A DNA stretch of 64,000 nucleotides from Buddleja alternifolia (Eukaryota; Streptophyta; Magnoliopsida; Lamiales; Scrophulariaceae), in assembly GCA_019426215.1 (NCBI GenBank), contig CM033396.1, forward strand, positions 27,295,101 through 27,359,100, given 5' to 3'. Shown here one piece after another: positions 1-15,000 of this stretch (position 1 is the first letter of the stretch; each line of letters begins with the position of its first letter). The notes below the pieces were generated by a model. It was given only the letters and a program-made list of their open reading frames with translations. It made no database searches and had not been told where the DNA came from. The translations under genes were made by a program, and so were the position numbers.

Positions 1-3000
1 ACATCAGGTCCTAGCACTCCGCTCCACATGAGCGCCTCTGGCGCGGTTGGTAATGGACCACCTGCATTCCCCCCAGGAATGACACAAAGTGGGCCACGGT
101 TTCCTCCTGCCATGGGTAGTATGCCAAGGCTGCCAGCTGGACCTCCGCAATCGCCAACAACCTTGTCATCTAGGCCAGCATCTCAGCCTCTACAAATGAA
201 TCCTAGCTTTGTCAGTTCACCTGCTGGTGCATCATCTGCCATGGCGCAAAAGGCTCCACCATTTTCAGGGCCACCACAGGCTCCACCGTTTTCATCGCCA
301 ACGCAAAATATGCCACCTCCTCCGGGTTCATCGCCATTTTCAACACCAGCTCCAGGAATGCTTCAATCTTCAGGTTCTCCTTATGGGATGCAGACATGGC
401 CACCACAACCACAACAGGTGAAATTTATTTAGTTGTACAGTTCCTTTCTTGTGAGATTACTTGTCTTTGACGAATTCATGGTTTTTCATGCTTTGATGAT
501 TTTTGATGTTGATGTACTGCTAGCCTGTAGTTATTTAGAGAGAATGATGACTGATAAATGTGTGTCAGAAGTAACTCACTGACTATAGCTTTTGAAAATA
601 TTAGGCTCCTGATTTTAAAGAAACCCAGTATACCATTGTGTGTTTGCTGCAATAATTAAACCAATGATGTTCTATGGACTAAATAAAACTACATGCACTA
701 TGTAGAGAGTGTTAAAAAGAATTATGATGTACCAAAACAAGCTACATTGACTTGACAAAAATGAGGGTATTTGAACTAGGATTTTTAAATAAGAAATGAT
801 CAACTTGATTTGTCGATTACTTCAAATCTGGGGCGTTCATCTTCTTTTATATCAGGATCCTATGGATGCGATCAAAAGTCATGATATCATATTTAGAAAA
901 TTGAGTTGACGTAATCGAAGTTTATCCTTCGAAGAGCTCCGTTTCATTAGTGATTTGCGTCCGGGAGTTATCAAACTGATGATGGATGATGCTCGACAGG
1001 ATGCACTTACAAGTCAAGACTAATAGAATTTTCAATTATATTTTAGACTTTCCTATCCACACTTTTTTTTAATTCGTAGTGCCATTGATACAGTAATGCT
1101 TAGCACAAGTAATTATGTGTTATATTGCTGAAAATTTAACTTCATTATCATTTTAAATGAATATTTGTGATGAGTTACCCCACAGGACCAAACCTTGAGA
1201 TGCACCTTCGGTTGTGAGATGTGATTCTAGTTGGACACGATTTTGGCTTTGGTTCAGACTTCTTTATCTGTTTCTATTAAAGAATTTGCAAATGAGGTTT
1301 GCTGGGGGGGTGGGATTAGGTCTTGACTATGATGTTTAGATAAGAACATGGACAAATTGAACGGCATGGTCTTGCAGGAGGAGAAGAAGATATTTAAAGA
1401 ATTCAACCCATCATCTGTTTGTCAAAACCCCTATGTGTTTTAGACAACATATTCACTGCTAACAAAAAACAACAGTCGATAATGGACATATCTCTACCTC
1501 TTTGCTTTACCTTTGTTCTCCATTTCTAAGGAGCCTTCGGTACCACTGTTTGGAAATTGCAACTGCACAACCCACACCTCTACTGTCACCACCCATCAAC
1601 CTCTACTGCAATATCCCACTACCTCTAAATATCAATAGAATCACATAAAAAGAGCACATGTTATCTTGGACTTAATTAAGTACGAAACTGGATGGAAGTT
1701 AGGAGAGCATCATGCGGTCATTATGGTTCTAAATGTGGTGTCTGATGGATGAAGGAGGACTAACAAGGAGGACAAAATGACAAAGGGAAGATAACCAAAT
1801 AGAGAATGGAAAACAAAAAAGGTATTGAGGTGGTGGTGGTAGAGTTCTTCCGAGAGAGCGAAAAGAAAGAACAAACAAGAAGTTAGGAGAGCATCTTATG
1901 CAGTCATTGTGGTTCTATATGTGGTGTCATAGATGAAGGTGGACTAATAAGGAGGACAAAATGACAAATGGAAGAGAACCAATTACAAAATGGAAGAGCA
2001 AAACTGTATTAAGGAGGTGGTGGTAGAGTTCTTCTGAGAGAGGGAAAAGAAAGAACAAACAAGAAGGGAACCTATAAAAGTGAGGGCAGGTGCGCCCCTT
2101 TTAGGTAGTGTTTTGCTGGGATAGCTCTATGATATGTACCACATGTAAAAGAATTGGGGTGTGACCATTCAAGATCAATCATATAAACCTTTAAATGGTG
2201 TTTCTTCTGACATCAATCCCTCATGTATTTAGACCTGTTAGAGACCTCAACTAGGAGGCATACAGCAGAATCCACTGATGCATTTAGATGAAGTTTCTTC
2301 TGACATCAGCCCTGGTGTATTTGAGCCTTAGAGAACTCAGCTAGGAGGCTTACAGAAGAGTCCACTTTATGCATCTGGCCCTGTTAGAGCACTCAACTAG
2401 TTTGAAGCATACTGAAGAATACATAAAACTGAACCTTCTAAATTTGAGTACAATTCTCTATAATAATCAATTGAGGCACGAATCTTTATGTATATATGGA
2501 GAGAATTTGAACTCAAAACCTAATGAAGGAGATGAGAATTTCAAGTGATTCTATTTCAAATTAAGATCTTTGGATTATTGACTGGATCCTTCACTATCCC
2601 AAAAACACTTTCAACATTTATAATTATACTTATTGAAAGTGAAGGTGAAGGGAAATGATTACTTCTGAAGCTGGACAATAGCTGTTAGATCACTGGTTGT
2701 GCAATTAAGAAGTATATGCAAATAGTAGAAAACTTCTTTTACCATTTCTGCTAGCTATGCAAGTGAACAAATGACCACCAAAATTGATTTTCATTTCATA
2801 ACATTAACGTAAGCGAAAATTACCTTACTGTCTTTATGATTGCCTTGCTTAAAGTAGCTTCAACTGAACCATTCTTGGCCATATCTTTGTAACAAAAACT
2901 ACATGTTCAATGCTTTTTGTTTCCTGACTTTACTACGTCTTTCATGTATTTTACTAAGATTTATTCTACGTGGGTTTTCGTACAATTATTATGCTTATCG

Positions 3001-6000
3001 TCTTTCATGAAATATGCTTAGTTGTGAAAAGTTTAATCCGTATATGTGTTTACTCTCTATGGTTACCCACCAATATTGCTATGTTGTCTGAGGTTGCTTT
3101 TTACATTTGTTTATAAATGCCAGCATGATTAGAGTAATATTGCGTTTTCTCTTTTCATTGAAAACTCTAGCTACAATTGTTGGGGGGATGTAATAGATTT
3201 GTTTGAATTCCTTGTAAAAATCGCTAATATTATTTGTAAGCGACTATTTGTTCTGATTTATTCAGAAAGTTCTGAGAAAAGAGCACATGTGTAGTTCCCT
3301 GCTTGCAGTTGGGATTTCTTAAATAATTGACTGGTTTTTTCCGATATAGTCTGGTCTTCATGAAAACTCTGTTTTGGAATTCCAGAGATACTCCGCGTTT
3401 CACTTGAATGGCCTTGCTTCATTTCAGGAGTATACCTATTCTTAATTAGATGATTTTACATTTAAAGTAGCATTAAACCGGATGGTATGAACTAATTAAC
3501 TTTAATGCAATAAACTCGCTTGATGTGTGCACATCAACTCTAAGTTTATATTGCTTGAGAATGCTCTCTAAATCAAGTGTTGATGTCTAGGTGGCTCCAC
3601 CTCCTCCAATCCCTGGTTCTATGCATCAGCAGCCGATGTTTGGGATGCCACCTGGTCCACCACCACTTCCAAATCAATCTATGGCTTTGAGTCAAACAGG
3701 GCAATCAAAGATTGATCCCGGCCAAATTCCCCGGCTTACCCCAAATTCTGCTGTAATTTTGCATGACACCCGTCAGGGCAATGAAGCAAACCCTCCTCCG
3801 GTGATTAATACTATTTTCTTATTTGTATAATTACATGTATATGTTCTTTCTTTATTGAACTCTTTTATCTTTCTTGTAATTGCACTAGTAGTATGGTCCA
3901 AGTTCACATTACCCGCTCAAACTGTCAAGGAAGCAATATATTTACTTTTGTTGTAACATGTTTATAGTGTTTTCTGTTTTCCTGATTCTCTATTTTATCT
4001 TTTCTTGTCAAGCCTGCAACAAGTGATTATATAGTCCAAGATACTGGGAATTGCAGTCCGCGCTACATTAGGTGTACTATAAATCAGGTCAGATATCTAA
4101 TTGCACCAACTTTTTATTTGAACTTCTTTTTAGCATGTCTAGTTATTTTTTATGAATTTCATTTTTTATTTGTTTCTTCAATACCAATTTCAGTTGGGAC
4201 TTTGTCCATGAGGTTTTATTGGTAGTGACAGTTGATGTTTTTGTTTAATTTGTTAGATTCCATGTACTGTAGACCTCCTGTCGACATCTGCCATGCAGTT
4301 CGCTTTGTTGGTCCAGCCTTTAGCTCTTCCACATCCATCTGAGGAGCCCATCCAAGTAATGTGAAATTTTAATTTTATGTTTTCGGTTTCATTCATTTCG
4401 GATAGCATAAATGCAGAAGTTTCTTTTGTAACTTGACATTATATGAAGATATTTGCTCTCTGTAATGACGTAAATAATATGATCATATCTCCGGTTAGGA
4501 ATACACTGCACGCAATGTTTCTTGCCGTCCATAATTTCGTTCATGCATTTTCTTACCTGCCCTTCGCCCCTGTCTTAAACCACTTACTCAGAAGGCATGG
4601 TCAAAAGTTTTCCTGAGGAAGAAGCACCTTCTTGGATCAATTTTGTGGAAATTGCAATCTGGTTTATCCTTCAGTGGTGCTTTTAGGTGAAAAGTGTGGA
4701 CTATGTTGGATCTAAATATGCAGGGATTGGAGATGTCCTAGCTATTTTGTGTTCATTAGTGGGTAACAGGAACTTCTGGAAGCTCGTCATTATAATTTGA
4801 AAGTATTCCTGTATGGCAGATAAATCTTGATTCTTTCTGTTCATTTTCATATTAATAATCAAGGATGTTGATAGTGTCTTTTACATGGCTCTGTACATGT
4901 TTCCGATCCTTATGCCCAGTCTCTTTGTACTTTAAGTCTGCCTGGAATTTAACTAGAATGATGATTCTTTTTATCAATAACTCCAAAGCTGGTTCAATTC
5001 ATTTAACTGGGAACCATGCCCATGTCCATTTCAATTGGCGCATAGAAAGCACTGCTAGGCAGGCTGGTTAAAAGCGGTGCTAATTGGATGAAAACCAGTT
5101 GAACAGTAGATAAGCGACAGTTGGAAACCACCGATTTATGTGTTCTGGCTCTTTGTCTACATACTTCTGCATTTGAACACAAGTTCTCTAGGGTTGCTTT
5201 CTTCCCTCTTCTCCGCTTCAGTCCCTCATACTCTTAGGCCTCACTGGATGGTCCATATTCAAACAAAATGCTTATTAGAGCAGAAACTGAGTACAAATGA
5301 ACACCTGAACTTCGTTTTTTCAAGGTAGGTCTGTGACGGACGGAGGTTTTGCAGCTCTGCATAATGGAAATTAAAGAAGTTGATATGATGGATTGCCGAA
5401 GCATATTAAGCAATTTCAAAAGGATTTTGTGAAATATAATGCATATGGTGGCAGTGGGATTTATGGTTGGTTTTAGAAGCAAGTTCGAGCTTGTTATCTT
5501 AACTTGAAGCCTTGAATTTCATAATTTTTATTTATTCGATGATAATGTAATAAAGATTATGCTTAAAACACGTCTTTTGTCATCTCAATGCTTGGGTGGA
5601 GTTCCCCTGGAATTTTGTTGGACTTGTTGAATAGGTTTAGCCTGTTTTCTGATTGCTTATTAGTTGTCAACTTATAATGCTCACTGTAAATATATTTATC
5701 ATTTTATAAATATGAATATTTGGAAATCGATGCTGAAAAAAGTGGTCAATTTTATGTACTGTGTCATGAAGTTTCTCTTACTTTCACTATTATCTGCAAT
5801 AATATAGGCTGTGTTTGGTTTTGTTTTCAAACCCATTTTGGCCAAAACTTGTTTGTTTTGTGTTTTTTCATTTTTGGTCAAAAAAAATTATCAGCTATTG
5901 TCTTCCTATTTGTCTCTACTTTAGGGTACCTACTAATTACATCAACTACAATATAATCATTTAAAACTTATATTATATTATATTTTTCAATCATTAACTA

Positions 6001-9000
6001 ATTATAAACACAACTTTTCAGACAAAAACTTACATGATTTGACTGCTACAGTAACTTTTGTCTCTTCTGAAAATAAAATCAAACACTAAACCAAACACAT
6101 TTTCATCAAAATACACAACTTTCAATAAACCTTTTCACCAAAATTTTCACCAAAAAAAACCCCCAAAATAAAACCAAACACAGCCATACTTTTTGAGACT
6201 TTGTTTTACATCCTGCTAACGTATACCCATTTCCGGTGGTCAGACCAATTGAATTGCTCGAGCCAGTAACCACCAAGCCTTCCAGTTGTATGTTCATCCT
6301 GCTTTGAAAACATTGATTATTCTGATATGGTATGATGCGCAAGGCATTGACTTTGTAAAGAGTCCTCTGTACCCCCGTCTTGCACCTAATATAACTTTTG
6401 GATCAACTGCGAATCTACTAAAATCCCTCTGTCCACAGTTAAATCTGCTTTTCCGAATTAACACGGTTTTATGTGAGAGTTGAAAATGTTAAATTTATGT
6501 GCACAAGTGCAATGTTGTGCTTAGTTTTGGTTAATAATTAGTTTTCAGTCATATCAAGTTCTTTGAAGGGAACTTTTAAGATAGTAAATTGTCAGTTTAG
6601 GAAATGGGATATTGTTTGTGGTCAACCTAAAAAGAAAAAATAAGAACATTTTAATTGTTGGCAGAGGGAGCAATCGTGAGCATGTATATTTGGTGGAGCT
6701 ATTAACCTGTCTTACAATCACCTAGAACTGATGGTGGTTAGTTTATTTGTCATAGGACTTCATGTTTGCCATGAGATCATTCCTACTTATTTTATGGGCA
6801 CTTGACCTTTATTCCGGATAGTACCATAAATTGTTGAATAATTTGGCATGACTTGATTTACTATGCTTGCCAGGTTGTTGATTTTGGGGAAAGTGGTCCT
6901 GTTCGATGTTCTCGTTGCAAAGGTTACATTAATCCTTTCATGAAGTTTATTGATCAAGGCAGACGCTTCATTTGTAACTTGTGTGGTAAGAATAGCGTTT
7001 TTGTTTAGAGTCTGCGTAATGATTAATAGGTTATCCTCTTGCTATGTAGTTAGAAGGTGTACTTCATTGAGTTCAATATCCATTGGGTGCTCTGTTTAAT
7101 TTTTTATACAGTTGGAAACATTGGAAAAATATCGAATCTGAATATGAATGATACAAGTGTGTCAATTGTACTAAACCCCAAAATAGACAATAGTTGAATG
7201 CTATATTTCCAGTTATTAATTATAAGATTATAAGATATTCATTATCGCAGTTATTGGCATTTGTGTCATATCTTTCGCGAATGGGTTGCACTATTTTCAA
7301 CGTTTGGTCTTATATAGCATCTGAATTATCAAACTGTGGGTTTGCACTTCTTACCGTTCTCTTTTGCAGGATTTACTGATGAAACTCCACGTGACTATCA
7401 CTGCAACTTAGGTCCGGATGGTCGACGCAGAGATGCTGATGAAAGACCTGAGCTATGCAGGGGAACTGTTGAGTTTATTGCTTCTAAGGAATACATGGTT
7501 AGCACCTTGTGAGGCCTAGACTTTAGATTTGGCAAGGGATTTGCTAGGGATGGAATCATTCTTACTAGGGAACTTTTGCTTCAGAAAAATATAATCAAGA
7601 GCAAAATTTTGCTGAAGTCCTTCGTTCTAAGGAAAGGACTTTACAAGCTTCCAAAAGTCATTCAATTCCATACTTGTACAAGAGTTTCTGCTTTCATCTT
7701 GTTTGTCCATGGTCTAGGTGCTAGCAACCTTCCCATCTTATGACTCACACGTTTGACCGATTATAATAAATGAGTGACTAATTCTTGCTTCAACTGGATC
7801 TATTTCTTCTGCTGCTAGTGAAATTATTTTACTTAACATTTAAGTTTTTCTCCATTTGATGATCAGATGTTATACTCCACCATTCTTACGTTTTGCCATT
7901 GCATTTGTGTGCCTTTTTGTCATTTCAGGTGCGAGATCCAATGCCTGCGGTATTCTTCTTCCTTATTGATGTATCCATGAATGCCATACAAACTGGTGCA
8001 ACTGCAGCAGCTTGCTGTGCAATCAGCCAAGTTATAGCTGATCTTCCTGTAAGTTCATGCCTGAACTCATCATGTAATACTATTTATTATGAGACCTTCC
8101 ATCAGGCTATTGGCGTTTAATGAATCTCATTCGTGTACTATTGAGTACTCAACTCAACTTTTGAAATAGTAGTTGCAATTCCTTGAATACGAAAAAACTT
8201 TTTAGCTTAGAATTGGTAGTTTTTAGCTGCCCTTGTTGTAGTGTTCCAAATGTTTTCCTTTCGATTTCCCAAAGTGGTGCCATTTTCCCAATCAACGGAG
8301 TGGTTGCCAAATGTAATATAGAATTTGCAAGGACATAATTTTGTAAAAGATTGATGGGTTTGCAAGAGCTATAGAATCGTTGATAATCTTTTAGCCGTCT
8401 TACCCCGTCTTTTTGGTAACCTCTTCAAGTGAGTTTCTGTTAAGATAAAACTTCGGCTATGTTTGTTTGTGTTTCCTAATTCATATTTTCATTTTCAATC
8501 TCATTTGAAAATGAAAATACACACTTTACACCATTCTCATCTGAAAATACACTTATTTTCATTTTCACTTTCACATTCTCCAATAACTACATTTCACTTT
8601 ATCAAATCACACTTACATTTTTATTTCTCTCACATCTCCTAAAAATCTACATTTTCGGCAACAATTGTGATGCTATAGTGGAATAAAATACATGGTTTTA
8701 ACCTTCATAGGCACGTGCACATTTTAAGATCCATTTTGAATATTTTTAATGCTCTTTTTGAGATCGATTTTTATCATTTTTACTTATAAATATATTTAAT
8801 CAATATATTATTACCTATTATTTTATATATATTATTTACATAATCATTACTTTTAACTAACTCAATCATTTCATACATCATCAATTCCAACAAATTTCAG
8901 AAACACAACCAAACATGCATATATTTTCACACGAAAATCAAAAAACTCATTTTCCCATACATTTTAGAAAATGACGGTTGAAAATGAAATGAAAACACAT

Positions 9001-12000
9001 CCAAACAGAGCCTTCGTTTTCCGTGCAGTGCTCTGGAGGTTTGTTGGGTTGTTGCTTTGAAGAGAAAGAGAAATTTTAATGTGGTTTTGTATTGATTGGT
9101 CTTCTCCTTGCAGGAAGGCCCTCGAACAATGGTGGGCGTTGCTACATTCGACTCCACCATTCACTTTTACAACTTAAAACGTGCTCTACAGCAGGTTGGT
9201 TGCTAACTATCCGCATTTGGTCATTGATTTGACTTACTGTTTTGTTCTTAAAAACATTATATGCTCTTTTACTGTGGCCAATGTTATTAGTTATTATTAT
9301 TTCTTGCTTGGAGTGATCGCTTACTTCACTTGATGTGAAAGCCCCAATCTCTATATTGCTTCCATCACTATTGAGTTAAATTTGATGCTGTATTTGCCAA
9401 ACTTTATTTTCCTTCTTTCATGGCAGCCATTGATGCTTATAGTTCCTGACATACAAGATGTCTACACTCCGCTCCAAAGTGATGTTATTGTTCAACTTTC
9501 TGAGGTGAGCTACGCTTTTCTTTCCAATTGTAATATTACCTGTGTGCACGATGTTGCCTTTCAGTTTTATGTGTCAGCTCCCTTTTTATCATCTTTCTTG
9601 TTCTTTTTTGTTTTTAAAACTTGATTTCATTGTGGACATTTTAGGGAATCTATGACGGGATTTTATACTTGTGTTATGTCAATTCTTTTCCAACTGACTG
9701 AAAATAATTTTGATAACCGCAGTGCCGTCAACATTTGGAGTTATTGCTGGAAAACATTCCCACAATGTTTCAGAATAATAGAATTGCTGATTCAGCTTTT
9801 GGTGCTGCAGCAAAGGTATGGGACTCAGATACTCTTTTAGCTGTTTATTTCCTGTAAACAATAATTTTCAGTTATTGGATGAAATTTCATTTGAGAAAGG
9901 CAATCTTATTCAAAAATTTATAGTGACTACAAGGACGCCATAAAATTCTTTCTTGAACCATGAAATGTTCATAATTTCTTATTTGGACCAAAGGATTGGT
10001 GGGTGAAATTATGGTAGGACAAGCAGGTCAAGGACAGATAGTTGAAGCAACAACCAATGTCAAGCAATTATTGCTGAGAACTAGTGGCAATTGAAAACAA
10101 ATATCTTTTATATTTTTCATGAGCTTATATATGTTATATATCAATTAATAATGGCCTAGCACATAGCTAATTTACCTTGTCTTTCTTATTTTAGGCTGCT
10201 TTCCTGGCAATGAAAAGTACTGGTGGCAAACTTCTTGTTTTCCAATCAGGTAAGCTCAAAGTTTTGTTTTTCAATTAAAAAAATGCTCATACACATGCAT
10301 GCAAGCACAACCTCATTTAAGCTTTAAACTTATCATGTCGAACTTGTTTGTCTTCTATGTAAAAATTTTGATTTTTGCTCATATTGACCATATTCTTTTT
10401 ATGTTGCTCTAGCATGACACTGGATGGATGTATGCCTGTATCTTGTATTGTTTATATATATATGCATACATGTATGTATTTTAGTAGGAATATTTTCATC
10501 AATTTCTTTGCGCTTTGGTTCCCTTCAGGCATTTCGGCTTACTGTATATTGCTATTTTGTGATACTTCATTTGATAGAATTTTTCTAATTTTTAACCTTT
10601 GATTTTCGTGTCTGTAACCAAAAATTACAATTTTATATTGCTAATTCATGATGTTACAGTATTGCCTTCAATTGGCATCGGATCCCTTTCTGCGAGAGAA
10701 GCTGAAGGCAGAAGTAATGTATCAGCTGGAGAAAAGGTACTAATGCTGTCTATAAGATTTTTATATCACCCTGTGCTAGTCTCTTGATAATTGTTTATAC
10801 ACATATACACACGCACACACGCACACACATACACATGGCGGGACAAATTGAGGGAGGGACAGTGTTGTAAACCATTCAACTATCTATTGTATTTAGACAT
10901 ATGTTTCAGTTCAGTTTCTCGACATCTGTGATGGTTCGTTAAAAAGTTAATATTCTGGTAAGAGAAGATGTTAATTTTCTGTTAATTGCATTACTCCTTT
11001 GGTTTCAGGAAGCGCACAAATTACTCCAACCCGTGGACAAAACGCTAAAAACGATGGCCATTGAATTAGCAGAGTATCAGGTGACATTTGAATATTTTGT
11101 CAACACATGATATTTGCAAAATCTAAGCAGTGCCTTATGTTTAAGATTTTGGATCAATTCAATCTCTATCCTTGTCATATATTTATTATTTGTAAACACT
11201 TTCAGGTCTGTGTTGACTTGTTCATTACAACTCAAACATATGTAGATATTGCTTCACTCTCCGTCGTTCCAAGAACAACAGGAGGCCAGGTGATTTACTG
11301 AACTTTTATGAGCGATCTCCATATTTGGCTATCATATGATCTATAACCTTACGAACTTCATATTTCCCCTCGTACCATGTATTCAGTTGCCTAAATGTCA
11401 GAGACGCATTATCATATAGGCATCTCTTCATACTTCTAATGCAATTTTGAGCTCTGAATATTGGCTTTTCTTTGTCTCCAGGTTTACTATTATTATCCTT
11501 TCTCAGCTCTTTCTGATCCTGCAAAGCTTTACAATGATGTCCGGTGGAATGTCACGAGGCCCCAAGGATTTGAGGCAGTGATGCGTGTTAGATGCAGCCA
11601 GGTCGGTTTTTATTAGACTAGTAGTTTGGATTTTTTTGTTTGTCATTCTGTAAAGATCAGAATTTTTTTTTGAGAGAACAGCTGAGAGTTTGACAGGTGA
11701 AAATGACATGGTTAAATTTTCTCTGAGTAGGGTATTCAAGTTCAGGAATATTCTGGTAACTTCTGTAAGCGCATACCAACTGATGTGGATTTACCTGCAG
11801 TATGCTCTCTCTCTCTCTCCCTCCACACACACATATGTATATATTTATGTATGTAATATCTCCATCGCTGTTGCCTATCCTGGTACTGATTAACTATGCG
11901 AATCAACATCTAACAAAACAGAACTTGTTAATCTCTCAACCGCCCATTTCTCAACCGCCTGTTGACTAATTTATTGCTAGTCTGGGCTAGGAACTGACTC

Positions 12001-15000
12001 TTGGTTTTGATGTCTCGGTTATCTGTCCAACCTATCACTGAAAACATAACATAGCCAGTTCTTTATCACCCTCTTTTTTTTGGGTATTATTTGCAGTCAC
12101 TAAACCATAATGTTACTTCCTTCTTTCAATTCTACATCCCCATATTCTCTAACTTCTGTTACCACGCAACATGGATAGAGGCCTGGATCTATTCTGACAT
12201 TTGTCTGGACATTATCTTATCTATCCAAATACAGAAGTAATTGTTTTGAAAATTGAAACGGATATAATTTTTGCTATAGATTTTCCAGCTTCTCTATTCT
12301 TGAATTTGGGTATAGGAACAGCAGATAGCAAATCCCCAAAACTTTTGTTTGATGATATAAGTTGCAGACTCACTTATGCATCAATTGAATGGCAAATGCA
12401 ACAAATAGCTGCCTTTTAGCAGAGAAGCAAAAAAGGCTTTCGCAACTATCTTCACAAGTGCTCAGCGTAGCTTCTTTAGTTCATTCCACTAAATTCTATT
12501 TAGATAAGGTGCAGCATGTGGTTAACCAATTAATAACGGATACATAAAGTAGTTAAAGCACTAATGTTTTCCATTTTGTGACCTTCTATGCATTTTTTAT
12601 GCTCTATTTTAATATGATTTCTAGCTGTGAATAAGAAGTTTAATCATGTCTATTATTGTTCGTTTAGTCTGTAGTTTTTATGAATAAGAAAGATGGTTTA
12701 ATCATTTTCTGGGGGCTCCATAGCTGCTATTACAATGGTCTTCTGTAGAGTTGTTTTTCTCTGTTATTTTATTTTCTTAGGAATGCACCGTAGTAGCAGT
12801 TAACATGGTGTATTGGTGTTCCATAAACTCATTCTTCGTAATTCCTCTATCGCTTTCAATAAGATTTCTCTATTTACAGAGGGAGTTTTCGTTGCTGTTA
12901 CACATCTTTCTTTTCCACTTTATGTTGAGTGCTGGAACATACTTATGAATCTTCATTGTTTTTCAGATCGATTGTGACAAGACGATAATGGTGTCTCTAA
13001 AACACGATGATAAATTGCAGGAAGGATCAGAGTGTGCTTTCCAGGTATAACTATAATTCTCTGCAATAATGCCCTTGGACATTGTCATGTATTTGCGGAA
13101 TATGTTTTCATTATTTCCCCTGCAAAAGGAAAACTTTTTCCATTCATTTTCCGCCTTTATTTTTCAATGTTAAAGTCATTAGTCATCTAATATCTTCATA
13201 TGTTGATGTTGTCTAGTGTGCTCTTCTTTACACCACTGTATATGGCCAAAGAAGAATCCGGATTTCTACTTTGTCTCTTCCATGCACCAACAAGCTGACT
13301 AATCTTTTCCGCTTTGCTGATTTAGACACTCAATTTGCTTGTATCTTGAAGCAAGGTATAATTTCTGATTAGCGTTTTTCTCTGGCTAGTTTGTATCTGG
13401 AACAATAATGAACATGGTCCCTGCTATTTACTTTCTTCTACCGCGTTTCTATGTTTTTTCAGTTGCATTCCTTCTGATTGCTGAATTTCTTTGTGGTACA
13501 TAGACTGTACATAAGACACTGTCATACTGACTCAGCTATTCTGATTTTTCTCACCTGACAGCGGCTAATGAAATTCCTTCAGCTCCTCTCGGTCAAGTCA
13601 GGGATCAAGCTACAAATGTTTGCATCAACATTTTATACTCGTACCGGAAGTTTTGTGCTACAGTGTCGGCGTCCGGGCAGCTTATTCTGCCTGAGGCACT
13701 TAAGTTGTTGCCTCTATATGTACTAGGTAATATCCATATCAATTAGGCCTATACACGGCATAGTTTTTCTTCATTGGTGTCTTATTCATAACTAGAGTAG
13801 TTCCTTTGAAATGATTGATCTTTTGAGTTCATATGGTTCCAACTCCCAATAACTGGTTCGACCTGTTTCTGTTTATGGTAATGAAGTTACCAGTGCAATA
13901 TTGAACGCCCTTTAATTTGATTGCCAAAGGAAATACTACAGACTATGAAATTATGCTAATTGAGAATAGGGATTTAGATGAATAAAATCCTACCTCAGGT
14001 AGCGACAATAACCACTTTGCCTATTCGCTGCATATGTTGTAATATGATCTCATAAAATAGAATATGAATCAGGATTCTGTTGATTATCTTTTGATGACTG
14101 TCATACAGGATTTCTGGTTGCTTTCTACTTCTGTGTTCTTGTAGTCCTTCTCGTGTTGGTTTTTTTTTCCTTACATCATATACAGCATATTTGGTTTTTA
14201 ACAGTGGGTTTCCACATTTTTCAGCTTTGCTTAAAAGCAATGGATTGCGCTCTGATGGAAGAATTGATGATAGGTCCTTATGGATAAATTCTGTTTCCCC
14301 TTTACCTACTCCTTTGGTAATTCCGTTGGTGTACCCCAGGATGATATCAATTCATGACCTTGATGAGAAGGTACTGATATTTTTCTACATATCGTGTCAT
14401 TATTGGTTTTTTTGTATCTCCTCTCATTTCTTAATGCTGAAATATCAGGAGTTAGATGGTTCCATTATTCCTCCTCCTAGTTCACTTTCCAGTGAGCACA
14501 TTTCTGATGATGGGATATATCTTCTTGAGAATGGCGAAGATTGTTTAATTTATGTTGGCAACTCTGTTCAGCCGAATATTTTGCAACAATTATTCAGTAT
14601 TTCGTCAGTTGAAGAAATTTCCAATCAGGTACTCTTTTCATGCTTGATGATTGGGCATTCTCATTGATGTACTCATGGATGTACACGATTTTTGGAAACT
14701 ATTAATCATATTTTCTATTTGAGAGCATATATATACTGGAACTTTTGCAGACCGAAAGGTCAAGTCTCCAGTTTCCCATTTGAAAAAAAGGGTTAAAATT
14801 AAAATATAGGATAAAGCTTCTATACATCAACTTATGGGGAACAACATTTACTTGTCGGTTCAAGACATAGTAACAGTTCAGAGAAAATTACATGTACACC
14901 CCCTCACTTTAGTGCAAAATTACCGAAACCCCCCTGACATTTTCAAAATTACATATAGACCCCCTCATTTTAAGATATTCTAACAATCACACTCTTGTGT

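Noticed and set aside
14191..14667. 158-residue frame that could pass for a small gene
   Set aside because: It is two SEC24 exons (14225-14370 and 14449-14628) with the short intron between them read through.
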